DNA of 64,000 bases from NCBI GenBank assembly GCA_964463165.1, contig CAYXBK010000004.1, positions 1 through 64,000 of the forward strand, in the 5' to 3' direction. The stretch comes from UBA7236 sp964463165 (GTDB lineage Bacteria; Bacteroidota; Bacteroidia; Chitinophagales; BACL12). The position numbers and the translations under genes were made by a program. Positions 53,441 to 62,724 of this stretch are shown piece after piece. The notes under the pieces were generated by a model, which was given only the letters and a program-made list of their open reading frames with translations, had not been told where the DNA came from and did not search any database. Numbering within the stretch: position 1 is the stretch's first letter; every line of letters begins with the position of its first letter.

Positions 53441-54421
53441 ATGACAACACGGAGAAAATTTATTCAAACAACAGCGCTTGGTGCAGGTATTTTATGTGCT
53501 CAGGATATATTTGCGGAAAATACGCTGTTGAAAAAATCAAATGCATTAAATAAACCCATCGTCATTTCGACATGGAATTTTGGAATTGAAGCGAATAAGG
53601 ACGCATGGAATATTCTGAGTAAAAATGGCCGTGCACTTGATGCAGTTGAAGCGGGCGTGAAAGTTGCCGAAAATGATCTGCATTCAACAAGTGTCGGACT
53701 TGCCGGTTTGCCTGATCGTGAAGGATATACAACACTTGATGCATGCATTATGGATGAAAATTATAATTGCGGTTCTGTTGCATTCCTCGAAAAAATAAAA
53801 AACCCGATTTCCGTTGCACGAAAAGTGATGGAAACAACACCACATATAATGCTCGTTGGTGCAGGTGCACAAAAATTTGCAATCGACAACGGTTTTTCAC
53901 TCGACGATTATAAAAATCCTGAATCGGTGAAAGCATATCAGGAATGGTTGAAAAAATCTGAATACAAACCGGTCATTAATATCGAAAACCACGATACGAT
54001 CGGGATGATCGCAATGGATGCAAATAATAATTTATCCGGCGCCTGCACAACCAGCGGGCTAGCATATAAAATCCGCGGCCGTGTAGGTGATTCACCGATT
54101 ATTGGCGCCGGATTATATGTCGATAATGAAATTGGCGCAGCAACTGCAACCGGAACGGGTGAAGAAGTAATCCGCATTGCAGGAACACATCTCGTTGTTG
54201 AATTGATGCGCAACGGAAAATCTCCTTACGAAGCTTGCAAAGCTGCAGTGGAAAGAATGGTAAAAATCAGAAAAGAAAAAACGAAAGAATTTCAGGTTGG
54301 TTTTATTGCCATAAATAAAAACGGGGAATTCGGGGCATATTGTCTCCAGCCCGGATTTAATTATGCCGTTTACTCGAATAATATTCCGAATGAATTATTT
54401 AAATCAGACAGCTACTATTAA
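53441..54421 (+). CDS. Aspartylglucosaminidase-type asparaginase (N4-(beta-GlcNAc)-L-asparaginase)
   Basis: A 326-residue Ntn-hydrolase that cleaves the GlcNAc-asparagine bond after the rest of an N-glycan is removed. A twin-arginine signal, TTRRKFIQTTALGAGILCA, suggests Tat export. The enzyme self-cleaves before the nucleophile threonine, here Thr186 in ENHDTIGMIAMD, the family site HDTIGM. GVKVAENDLHSTSVGLAG and RVGDSPIIGAGLYVDNEIGA are further marks of the aspartylglucosaminidase (rather than isoaspartyl peptidase) branch. Neighbours are GH20 before and CutC then GH2 beta-mannosidase after. Confidence 0.94.
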   Translation: MTTRRKFIQTTALGAGILCAQDIFAENTLLKKSNALNKPIVISTWNFGIEANKDAWNILSKNGRALDAVEAGVKVAENDLHSTSVGLAGLPDREGYTTLDACIMDENYNCGSVAFLEKIKNPISVARKVMETTPHIMLVGAGAQKFAIDNGFSLDDYKNPESVKAYQEWLKKSEYKPVINIENHDTIGMIAMDANNNLSGACTTSGLAYKIRGRVGDSPIIGAGLYVDNEIGAATATGTGEEVIRIAGTHLVVELMRNGKSPYEACKAAVERMVKIRKEKTKEFQVGFIAINKNGEFGAYCLQPGFNYAVYSNNIPNELFKSDSYY

Positions 54422-54436
54422 ACCCTGAATGCGGTT

Positions 54437-54570
54437 GCAAACCCACTCAGCGGTTTTGAAATTATTTCAATTTAAAAAAAAATGATTTAAACCTTCGGAT
54501 GCAATTATTTAAAAACCACGTTCGGGCCCGCCTGCTTTTCGCAGGGTTTAAAAGCGCCGAGTGGGTTTTT
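54437..54570. repeat. Nested inverted repeat between asparaginase and cutC
   Basis: An outer pair, AACCCACTCAGCG and CGCCGAGTGGGTT, about 105 bases apart, encloses GGGCCCGCCTGCTTTTCGCA. The core GCCTGCTTTTCGCAGGGTTT matches the structure at 27033-27083. A T-run follows the right arm, so it could also attenuate transcription into cutC. Confidence 0.72.
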
Positions 54571-54593
54571 AACAAAAATAAATCTCTGTTAAA

Positions 54594-55313
54594 GTGAAAC
54601 TCGAAATTTGTGTCTTCAATATTACAGACGTCATCCTCGCAAAAAATGGCGGTGCCGATCGCATTGAATTATGCGCAAGTTATATTGAAGGCGGCATTAC
54701 GCCAAGCCATGCACTTATTACAGAAACGTTTAAATATGTTGATCCTGAAAATATTGTTGTGATGATTCGTCCAAGGGGCGGTGATTTTATTTATGACGAT
54801 TTCGAATTTGAAGTGATGCGGAATGATATTCAACATTGTAAAGAACTCGGGGTCAAAAATGTAATTTTTGGAATTTCTTTACCGGACGGAAAATTAAATG
54901 CGAAACGCAATAAAGAATTAATTGACCTGGCTGCACCAATGCATTGCACTTTACAACGTGCATTTGATCTCACACCTGATCCGCTGGAAGCTTTGCATTC
55001 GGCAATTGATTGCGGTTTCAAACGCATACTTACATCAGGTCAGCAGGCATCTGTTATGGAAGGAAAAAACTTGATCAAAAAATTAATTGATGCAGCCGGA
55101 AACCAAGTTGATATTTTACCTGGTGCAGGCATCACCTCAAAAAATGCAGAGGAGTTGATCAATTATACAAATTGCAGGGAAATACATACATCTGCAAAAA
55201 TATATGCGCCTGTAAATCATAATTTCAGAGAAGGTATTTATGATTTCAGTCATCTCACAATGGTGAATGAAGAAGAAGTGAAATTATTAAAGGAAATTAC
55301 AAATCGATTTTAA
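54594..55313 (+). CDS. cutC: CutC family TIM-barrel protein
   Basis: A 239-residue CutC. The start is GTG at 54594 (no ATG fits). The family pattern runs through KLEICVFNITDVILAKNGGA, DRIELCASYIEGGITPS, VMIRPRGGDFIYDDFEFEVM, VKNVIFGISLPDGKLN, LQRAFDLTPDPLEAL, RILTSGQQASVMEG and DILPGAGITSKNAEEL. CutC is traditionally called a copper homeostasis protein, but the copper phenotype in E. coli was later assigned to the MicL small RNA overlapping the gene, so the true activity is open. Here it sits inside a glycan-degradation set, four bases before the beta-mannosidase, which suggests a sugar-related enzyme. Confidence 0.92.
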   Translation: MKLEICVFNITDVILAKNGGADRIELCASYIEGGITPSHALITETFKYVDPENIVVMIRPRGGDFIYDDFEFEVMRNDIQHCKELGVKNVIFGISLPDGKLNAKRNKELIDLAAPMHCTLQRAFDLTPDPLEALHSAIDCGFKRILTSGQQASVMEGKNLIKKLIDAAGNQVDILPGAGITSKNAEELINYTNCREIHTSAKIYAPVNHNFREGIYDFSHLTMVNEEEVKLLKEITNRF

Positions 55314-55317
55314 GAGG

Positions 55318-57906
55318 ATGACTTTATTCAGGAGCGCAGGTAAATTACGGCAAAGATTTAAATTCAATTCTCATTTGCTTATTCAGTTAATTTTATTTTT
55401 TCTGATAAATTCCCTTTCAGCGCAAAATCAAATTAATCTTGAACTCCATTCAAACTGGGAATTCAGAAAAGTGGGCGACAGCTCAAATTGGATGCCCGCA
55501 ATTGTTCCGGGTTGCGTACAAACAGATTTACTGGAAAATGAAATAATTCCGGATCCCTTTTTCGGGGATAATGAAAAAGAAGTGCAGTGGATCGAAAGAG
55601 AAGACTGGGAATACAGATGCAGTTTCAAAATAAATCACAGTGTTTTGAAAAAAGATTTTATTGAATTGCATTTTGATGGACTCGATACCTATGCCGCAAT
55701 TTATTTAAATGATCAATACCTCGGAACAACTGAAAATATGTTTGTGCAATATCAGTTTTCTGTGAAAGGAAAATTAAGATCCGGCACGAATCAATTGTAT
55801 ATCCGCTTTTTTTCTGCAGTGGTTCAGTCAAACAAACTGGATGCAAACAGCGAGATTTCCTATCCGCCCGATGCAAGAGTGTGGGCACGTAAAGCGCAAT
55901 ATCAATTCGGCTGGGACTGGGGTCCGCGGCTGGTTACCACGGGTATCTGGAAGCCGGTTAAAATTGCAGCATGGAATGATGGACGCATTCATTCATTTTC
56001 AATTACAACAGTATATGCAAATCCGGATTCTGCAAAATTTTATGCATCTTACGATTATGAATTGGCGAAGCAGGAAAAGATCAAATTGAAACTCACCAAT
56101 CGCAGTACAAGTCAAATCATCCAGACAAAATATGTTTCTGATCCGAAATTCAGTGGCAGGATTTACGACACTATTCAAAACCCTGCATTATGGTGGTGCA
56201 ATGGAATGGGTGAACCAAATCTGCACACTTTTGAATTAAAAATTTCAAAAGGCTTGAGACAAATAGATAAAAAAACAATTACAACCGGATTGCGCACAAT
56301 TGAATTAATTGATAACACTGATAAAAAACAGGGCGAATTTTATTTCAAACTCAATGGCCAGCCTGTATTTGCCAAAGGCGCTAATATGATTCCCATGCAT
56401 AGTTTTCCTGCAGAAGTTACATATAACGATTATAAAAAATTACTTTCAGAAGCAAAAGCAATGCACATGAATATGATTCGCATATGGGGTGGCGGCATAT
56501 ACGAAAGTGATGATTTTTATTCGATCTGCGATTCACTTGGAATTCTTGTATGGCAGGATTTTATGTTTGCGGGTGGAATGTATCCGCTAAATGAGCTGAA
56601 TTATAAAAACAATATCAGCAACGAAATTGCACAGCAGATCAACCGGTTAAAAATACATCCTTGTATCGCATTATGGTGCGGCAATAATGAAGTATTGGAA
56701 GGGTGGCAAAATTGGGGCTGGCAAAATGATTCATCCTTAACCGAGGATCATAAATATAAGATCTACACAAATTATTCAGATTGGTTTGATGTAAATATTC
56801 CGACGGAATTAAAATTAAATCTCGAACGCAGCATTAATTATCATCCGAGCTCACCTTCCATCGGCTGGGGCCATCCTGAAAGCTTATTGCAGGGTGATTG
56901 TCATTATTGGGGTGTTTGGTGGGGCGGAGAATCGTTTGATACATTTGACAAAAAAATTCCACGCTTCATGAGTGAATATGGATTTCAGGGTATGCCCTCC
57001 TATCGCTCATTCCAAAAATTCATACATGAAAATGATTTAACCGGGAATGCTGAAAATATGTTGTCAAATCCGCGGATCAAAAATCATCAGAAACATCCGG
57101 TTGGAAGAGAAACAATACAAAAATATATGCAGCGTGATTATATCGTTCCTGAAAATTTTGAAAATTATATTTACGTTTCTCAATTATTGCAGGCAAAAGG
57201 AATGGAAACGGCAATTGAGGCACACAGGAGAAATATGCCTTATTGCATGGGTACTTTATTCTGGCAATTAAATGATTGCTGGCCGGTTACAAGCTGGAGC
57301 GTTATTGATTTTTATGGTGAACGGAAAGCATCGTACTATACGGTGAAAGAAAAATATAAACCGGTTATGCTGTCTGCACTCATTGAAAGTGATTCACTGA
57401 AAGTGTATCTGGTAAATGATGAGGGGGTTAAATTAAACGGAACGCTTATTCTCAAATTTGCAAAAACAAGTGGTGAGATTTTATCCTATACTGTTGCACA
57501 AATAAATCAGGAAGCAAAAACTTCTTCTGTTGCTTATTCTGAACCGATTAAAAATATTACCGGTGGGTTTGACACCACAAACTTATTTTTGTACGCATCA
57601 CTTATGCAGGCGGATTCAATTCTTGCTGAAGATTTTTGCTTCTTCACCGAAATAAAAAACCTGCAACTCGCAATTCCGAAAACAGATATCATTGTTTCTG
57701 AAAAAAACGGACAGATTATTTTAAGATCAGAAAACCTCGTCAAAAATATTTATCTCTATACCGACGCAGCAGAACTGAAGCTGAGTGATAATTATTTCGA
57801 TCTTTTTCCGGGTGTGCAGAAGGTGATTCGCATTGAAGGGAAATGCCCTCCGGGCCTCTCTTCGGAGATAAAATACAAAAGCCTGAACACGATTTACCGT
57901 AATTAA
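55318..57906 (+). CDS. Secreted GH2 beta-mannosidase
   Basis: An 862-residue glycosidase of family GH2 that releases beta-linked mannose, such as the Man-beta-1,4-GlcNAc core of N-glycans. The signal peptide ends near INSLSAQ; GAGG lies before the ATG at 55318, four bases after cutC. The sugar-binding, Ig-like and TIM-barrel domains follow in order. The acid/base is Glu458 in ALWCGNNEVLEGW and the nucleophile is Glu553 in RFMSEYGFQGMPS. HFDGLDTYAAIYLNDQYLGT and RAQ-type KAQYQFGWDWGPRL are beta-mannosidase marks. Closely linked to cutC by spacing. Confidence 0.95.
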   Translation: MTLFRSAGKLRQRFKFNSHLLIQLILFFLINSLSAQNQINLELHSNWEFRKVGDSSNWMPAIVPGCVQTDLLENEIIPDPFFGDNEKEVQWIEREDWEYRCSFKINHSVLKKDFIELHFDGLDTYAAIYLNDQYLGTTENMFVQYQFSVKGKLRSGTNQLYIRFFSAVVQSNKLDANSEISYPPDARVWARKAQYQFGWDWGPRLVTTGIWKPVKIAAWNDGRIHSFSITTVYANPDSAKFYASYDYELAKQEKIKLKLTNRSTSQIIQTKYVSDPKFSGRIYDTIQNPALWWCNGMGEPNLHTFELKISKGLRQIDKKTITTGLRTIELIDNTDKKQGEFYFKLNGQPVFAKGANMIPMHSFPAEVTYNDYKKLLSEAKAMHMNMIRIWGGGIYESDDFYSICDSLGILVWQDFMFAGGMYPLNELNYKNNISNEIAQQINRLKIHPCIALWCGNNEVLEGWQNWGWQNDSSLTEDHKYKIYTNYSDWFDVNIPTELKLNLERSINYHPSSPSIGWGHPESLLQGDCHYWGVWWGGESFDTFDKKIPRFMSEYGFQGMPSYRSFQKFIHENDLTGNAENMLSNPRIKNHQKHPVGRETIQKYMQRDYIVPENFENYIYVSQLLQAKGMETAIEAHRRNMPYCMGTLFWQLNDCWPVTSWSVIDFYGERKASYYTVKEKYKPVMLSALIESDSLKVYLVNDEGVKLNGTLILKFAKTSGEILSYTVAQINQEAKTSSVAYSEPIKNITGGFDTTNLFLYASLMQADSILAEDFCFFTEIKNLQLAIPKTDIIVSEKNGQIILRSENLVKNIYLYTDAAELKLSDNYFDLFPGVQKVIRIEGKCPPGLSSEIKYKSLNTIYRN

Positions 57907-57934
57907 ATTATTTTTGCGTTCCTAAATCAGAAAT

Positions 57935-58672
57935 ATGGCCAGTTACGCAATATCAGATATTCACGGATGCTTAAATACGTTTAAAGCATTAATTGAGAAG
58001 ATCGCCCTCCAAAAAACAGATACACTCTATCTTCTCGGCGACCTGATCGACAGGGGGCCGAACAGCAAGGACGTTATGGACCTGGTGATGGATATGCAGG
58101 CGGATGGTTATGATATTCAGGTGATACAGGGAAATCATGAATATATGTTTCTCGAAACACTGAACGAAACAATTCCTTATTGCTGGGATTGGCGCCGTTA
58201 TCAGTTATGGATTAAAAACGGTGGTATTACTGTAATGATGAATTTCGGCTATAAACGTATCGACGACCTGAAAGGGATCGACAAAAAATACGACACATTT
58301 GTCCGCAACCTTGTAACACACGTTGAACTCGATAAATATATTCTTGTGCACGCCGGCATCAATTTTAAGGAAGAAGATATTTACAAGGATAAAATGTCAC
58401 TCCATTCGATCCGCAATTGGTACGAGTCAATTGACAAAAATAAGATCGGTGATAAAATCATCATTCACGGCCATTCACCACGCAGATTCGATACACTCGA
58501 AGATGATATCAGGGAAATGAAATATCCTGCAATTAATATTGATTGTGGTTGCGTATACGATATGCATACAAAAATCGGAAGGCTTTGTGCTTTAAATCTT
58601 GAAACATTGAAACCTGTATTTCAGGAAAATGTAGATCGGGTGCCAGTACCAGAAAATAATCCTGTTGCCTGA
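57935..58672 (+). CDS. Calcineurin-like metallophosphoesterase (Ser/Thr phosphatase type)
   Basis: A 245-residue metal-dependent phosphatase. The five family motifs are all present: SDIHGCLNTF (residues about 7-16), LLGDLIDRGPNS, VIQGNHEYMF, ILVHAGINF and IIHGHSPRRFD. This resembles the PrpE/ApaH-type serine/threonine phosphatases or symmetrical dinucleoside tetraphosphatases. The substrate cannot be decided. It starts 28 bases after the beta-mannosidase gene and its stop codon touches the convergent kup gene stop. Confidence 0.93.
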   Translation: MASYAISDIHGCLNTFKALIEKIALQKTDTLYLLGDLIDRGPNSKDVMDLVMDMQADGYDIQVIQGNHEYMFLETLNETIPYCWDWRRYQLWIKNGGITVMMNFGYKRIDDLKGIDKKYDTFVRNLVTHVELDKYILVHAGINFKEEDIYKDKMSLHSIRNWYESIDKNKIGDKIIIHGHSPRRFDTLEDDIREMKYPAINIDCGCVYDMHTKIGRLCALNLETLKPVFQENVDRVPVPENNPVA

Positions 58673-60613
58673 TCAATTTCGGTAGGTCCGTTCGAGTTGA
58701 ATATCCGCAAGTTTGCCGAGGTTAATAGGCACTACTTCTTCTTCGAGCGTTGCCTGTTCCAAACCAAAATCTTCAGCGGTTGAAATACCGAGTTTCTTGA
58801 TCGACCTGTAACCCTTTACAATAATTTGCTCCCATGGCGTAAGTTTCTCATCACTTGCAATTCTGCTTTGCAATACAATAAATTTATAATCAGCAGGAAC
58901 TTTAAAATCTTTTAAGGAGGGATAGCGTGAAGTTTCATCCACCTCTCCGTTCCGCACCAGTTCGGAAACAATTTTATTGAACATCAGATTTACTTTGTGC
59001 TCCACTTTAAATCCGAAATTCAATCTGACAAAAAAACATTTGCCCGGAATTAAATGCTCAACTGAATAAGATGCACCATAGGGATGATCGGTAATATTTA
59101 CGTGTACAAACCAGTACACATCGGCACGTTTCGGTTTTTTCCTGAAAATGGAATACACAATATTTGAATCTACATAATCTTCGTCTGCCGCCATTGCAAG
59201 ATAAACAAGATTGGTTGCCTCTCTTTCAATCGTTTCATCGCCCATTAATTTTTCAAGCATCGGAATTACTTCCTTCACATGTACAAAATTGCTGTGCTTT
59301 CTACGCAATAAAGTTCCTTTATAAAACAGCAATAAAATAAAAAACAATAAACATGCAAGTATTACAGTGACATAACCACCATGTGAAAATTTGCTGAGAT
59401 TGGCAATAAGAAATAATCCCTCAACAAATATAAAAACACAAAAAAATGTAATTACAGAAAATATATTTTTCCTTCGCACGATCATCAGCATGGTAAGTAA
59501 AACTGTTGTCATCAGCATATTAAAAATGATCGACATACCATAAGCTGCTTCCATTCGTGCCGATTCCCTGAAATAAAAAACAATTCCGAGGCAACCCAGC
59601 ATTAAAAACCAGTTGACCGCCGGAATATAAATCTGCCCTTTATGCGAAGAAGGATAAAATATTTTCAGGTTGGTCCATAATTTTAATTTCATCGCTTCAT
59701 TCACAAGTGTAAAACTGCCGGTAATTAATGCCTGACTTGCAATAATTGTTGCACTTGTTGTTACGATAATACCAACCGGTAAAAACCAGTCAGGCATGAT
59801 GGAATAAAACGGGCTGCGGTCAATACCAAACACATATCCTTCATACTGCATGAGGTTGGCAGCCTGGCCCATATAATTCAGCAATAATGCAATACAAATA
59901 AAAACCCATCCTACACGGATATTTTGTTTCCCGCAATGGCCGAGGTCACTATAAAGTGCTTCCGCACCCGTCGTGCAAAGAAATACGCCACCCAGCAACC
60001 ATAATCCGTTTTCATGATGAGCGATCAGATTAAAAGCATAAATTGGATTGATTGCAGATATCACTTCAGGATGTTGCATAATATTCAGCGCACCCAATAT
60101 GCCAATCATTAAAAACCAAACCATCATAATGGGTCCAAAAACTGAACCGACCACCTGCGTCCCGAATTGCTGGAAAACAAATAATACAACAATGATCGCA
60201 ATAACAATCGGCACGGTTTGAATTTCAGGATTGATAATACGTAATCCTTCGATCGCGGATGAAATGGAAATGGAAGGTGTAATAAATCCGTCGGCTATAA
60301 GTGCACTGCATCCGATCAAAGTAGGAATGATGATCCATGCAATCCGGTAACGCCGCAATAATGCATATAATGCGAAAATTCCTCCTTCACCGTTGTTATC
60401 ATTATTTAATGCGAGATAAACATATTTATATGATGTGATGATCATGAAGGTCCAGAAAATACATGACACCGCACCGTAAACAATTTCTTTCGATACAATT
60501 GCATCACCCACAATTGCACGCATCACATAAATCGGAGATGTGCCGATATCACCGTAAATAATACCAAGTGAAATCAGCAATCCCGCAGTTGATAATTTAT
60601 TAATGTTTTTCAA
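58673..60613 (-). CDS. kup: Kup-family potassium uptake transporter, copy 1
   Basis: A 646-residue Kup/HAK/KUP K+ transporter. Twelve transmembrane segments fill about residues 1-460, with the family marks LISLGIIYGDIGTSPIYVM, GEGGIFALYALLRRYRI, GVFLCTTGAEALYSDLGHCG and EAMKLKLWTNLKI. A cytoplasmic C-terminal domain of about 180 residues follows. The start is TTG at 60613; no in-frame ATG lies upstream before a stop, and the reading there aligns with the start of its paralog. About 65% similar by eye to the copy at 60657-62603; the genes are 43 bases apart. Confidence 0.95.
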   Translation of the reverse strand: MKNINKLSTAGLLISLGIIYGDIGTSPIYVMRAIVGDAIVSKEIVYGAVSCIFWTFMIITSYKYVYLALNNDNNGEGGIFALYALLRRYRIAWIIIPTLIGCSALIADGFITPSISISSAIEGLRIINPEIQTVPIVIAIIVVLFVFQQFGTQVVGSVFGPIMMVWFLMIGILGALNIMQHPEVISAINPIYAFNLIAHHENGLWLLGGVFLCTTGAEALYSDLGHCGKQNIRVGWVFICIALLLNYMGQAANLMQYEGYVFGIDRSPFYSIMPDWFLPVGIIVTTSATIIASQALITGSFTLVNEAMKLKLWTNLKIFYPSSHKGQIYIPAVNWFLMLGCLGIVFYFRESARMEAAYGMSIIFNMLMTTVLLTMLMIVRRKNIFSVITFFCVFIFVEGLFLIANLSKFSHGGYVTVILACLLFFILLLFYKGTLLRRKHSNFVHVKEVIPMLEKLMGDETIEREATNLVYLAMAADEDYVDSNIVYSIFRKKPKRADVYWFVHVNITDHPYGASYSVEHLIPGKCFFVRLNFGFKVEHKVNLMFNKIVSELVRNGEVDETSRYPSLKDFKVPADYKFIVLQSRIASDEKLTPWEQIIVKGYRSIKKLGISTAEDFGLEQATLEEEVVPINLGKLADIQLERTYRN

Positions 60614-60656
60614 GGAAGGATATTTTGGAAAGAATTCTCATTTGAAATGTAAAGTT

Positions 60657-62603
60657 CTACTTTTTTCTTTCGAGTTGTATTTCACTTTCTTCTTTTATTT
60701 TGATCGGCACCGTTTCAAATTCCACGTTGGTGAGCTCCAGCCCGAAATCTTCACTGGTAGGCAGACTCAGGGATTTGATCATGCGGTAAACTTTCACGAT
60801 AAACAATTCCCAGGGCGAAAGGTCATCATCACTTGAAACACGAGAATTCAATAAAATGAATTTAAAATCTGCTGCCATTTTATGTTTTCGTAGCGACGGA
60901 TAATGGCTGATCTCATCCACCTCTCCGCTTGCTACCATTTCTTCAACAATTTTCTTGAACATCAGATTTACTTTGTGTTCCACTTTAAATCCGAATTTCA
61001 GCCGCACAAAAAATATGGATTTCGGAACAATTGTATCCACCGAATACGATGCAACATACGGGTCGTTCGAAATATCAATATGCACAAACCAATAAATATC
61101 CGCCCGCTTCGGCCGCTTCCGGAAAATTGAATAAATAATATTTGAATCTATATGATTTTTATCATTGGCCATCGCCAGATACACAAGATTTGTTGCCTCC
61201 TTCGGAATGGACTCATCTGCCATCAGATCCTGTAAGGCAGGTAAATATTTTCCGACAGGAAGAAACTCTGTGTGTTTATTGCGCAATTTCCTTGCTTCAT
61301 AAAATATCCAGAGCAGAAAAAATATCGCCGCCGCAATGGAAATCGTAAACCATCCGCCGTGCGAAAATTTACTGAGGTTTGAAAGCAAAAACGAACCTTC
61401 AATTGTAACAAGCAAGATTGGAAATGCAGCAACAAATAAACCGGGCCGTTTTTGCAAGCGCATCAAACTCGTAAGCAAAATAGTTGTCATCAGCATATCA
61501 AACGTAATTGCAAGGCCGTAAGCCGCTTCCATATTTTTTGATTCCTGGAAGATCACAACTACAGAAACACATCCAACAAATAAAAACCAGTTGATGGCAG
61601 GTATATATATCTGACCCTGAATATTGGAAGGATAGATCACTTTGAAATTCGTCCACAATTTTAATTTCATCGCTTCATTTACCAGCGTAAAACATCCGGT
61701 AATAATTGCCTGACTCGCAATAATCGTAGCACTTGTTGCCAGCACAATTCCGATAGGCAAGAACCAATCAGGCATGATCGCATAAAACGGACTGTGTTCG
61801 TGCAAAGTTGAACCTGTGAGCGAAAGCATATACGCAGATTGCCCCGTATAACTCAGGAAAAGCATCACAAGTACGAAACTCCAGCTCACACGAATATTTT
61901 GTTTTCCGCAATGGCCGAGATCCGAATACATCGCCTCAGCACCGGTTGTACACAGGAACACACCGCCGAGCAACCAGAAACCTCCTTTCACTTCTGTAAG
62001 TAAATGAAGTGCCCAGTATGGATTTAAAGCTTCGAGGATCTGCGGATTTTTGATCACCTGCAATAAGCCGAGAAAACCGATCATCAAAAACCAAACTGAC
62101 ATGATGGGCCCGAAAAAAGTCCCGACGATCTTGGTACCGAATTGCTGAAAAATAAAAAGACAGGCGAGCACCACAACCACCATCCATTGCACAGATTGAA
62201 TATCCGGGTAAATGATTTTTAATCCTTCCAATGCCGATGAAATCGAGATCGGAGGCGTAATAAATCCATCAGCAATAAGGGCAGCGCATCCGATAAGTGC
62301 CGGGACAATCGCCCATTTTATTTTAAACCTGCGATGCAGTGCATATAATGCGAAGATCCCGCCTTCACCGCGGTTATCAGCATTAATGGCAAGAAAAACA
62401 TATTTAAAAGTTGTGATGATGATGAGAGTCCAGAAAACACAGCTCAAACTACCGTAAACAAGTTCTTTCGTGATCATGCTGTCCTGCATGATTGCACTCA
62501 TTACGTAGATCGGAGAAGTCCCTATATCACCGAAAATGATTCCGAGCGTGATCAAAACCCCGGCGGTGGATAATTTATGGATGTTTCTTCCTGAACCAGA
62601 CAT
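60657..62603 (-). CDS. kup: Kup-family potassium uptake transporter, copy 2
   Basis: A 648-residue Kup K+ transporter, the tandem paralog of the one at 58673-60613. It has the same marks: LITLGIIFGDIGTSPIYVMS, GEGGIFALYALHRRFKI, GVFLCTTGAEAMYSDLGHCG and a similar C-terminal domain (VYLAMANDKNHIDSNIIYSI). It starts with an ordinary ATG (MSGSGRNIHKLST). The two may differ in affinity or regulation; sequence alone does not show it. Confidence 0.95.
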   Translation of the reverse strand: MSGSGRNIHKLSTAGVLITLGIIFGDIGTSPIYVMSAIMQDSMITKELVYGSLSCVFWTLIIITTFKYVFLAINADNRGEGGIFALYALHRRFKIKWAIVPALIGCAALIADGFITPPISISSALEGLKIIYPDIQSVQWMVVVVLACLFIFQQFGTKIVGTFFGPIMSVWFLMIGFLGLLQVIKNPQILEALNPYWALHLLTEVKGGFWLLGGVFLCTTGAEAMYSDLGHCGKQNIRVSWSFVLVMLFLSYTGQSAYMLSLTGSTLHEHSPFYAIMPDWFLPIGIVLATSATIIASQAIITGCFTLVNEAMKLKLWTNFKVIYPSNIQGQIYIPAINWFLFVGCVSVVVIFQESKNMEAAYGLAITFDMLMTTILLTSLMRLQKRPGLFVAAFPILLVTIEGSFLLSNLSKFSHGGWFTISIAAAIFFLLWIFYEARKLRNKHTEFLPVGKYLPALQDLMADESIPKEATNLVYLAMANDKNHIDSNIIYSIFRKRPKRADIYWFVHIDISNDPYVASYSVDTIVPKSIFFVRLKFGFKVEHKVNLMFKKIVEEMVASGEVDEISHYPSLRKHKMAADFKFILLNSRVSSDDDLSPWELFIVKVYRMIKSLSLPTSEDFGLELTNVEFETVPIKIKEESEIQLERKK

Positions 62604-62724
62604 AAAATTTAAAAACGGGCAAATATAGAGTGCGCTGCATTATAAAATGAGGATTTAACTGATAAATAGTAAACAGCTGCAAAACAGGAAACGGATGTAA
62701 TTTTCAGGAAGCCTGCCGGTAACA

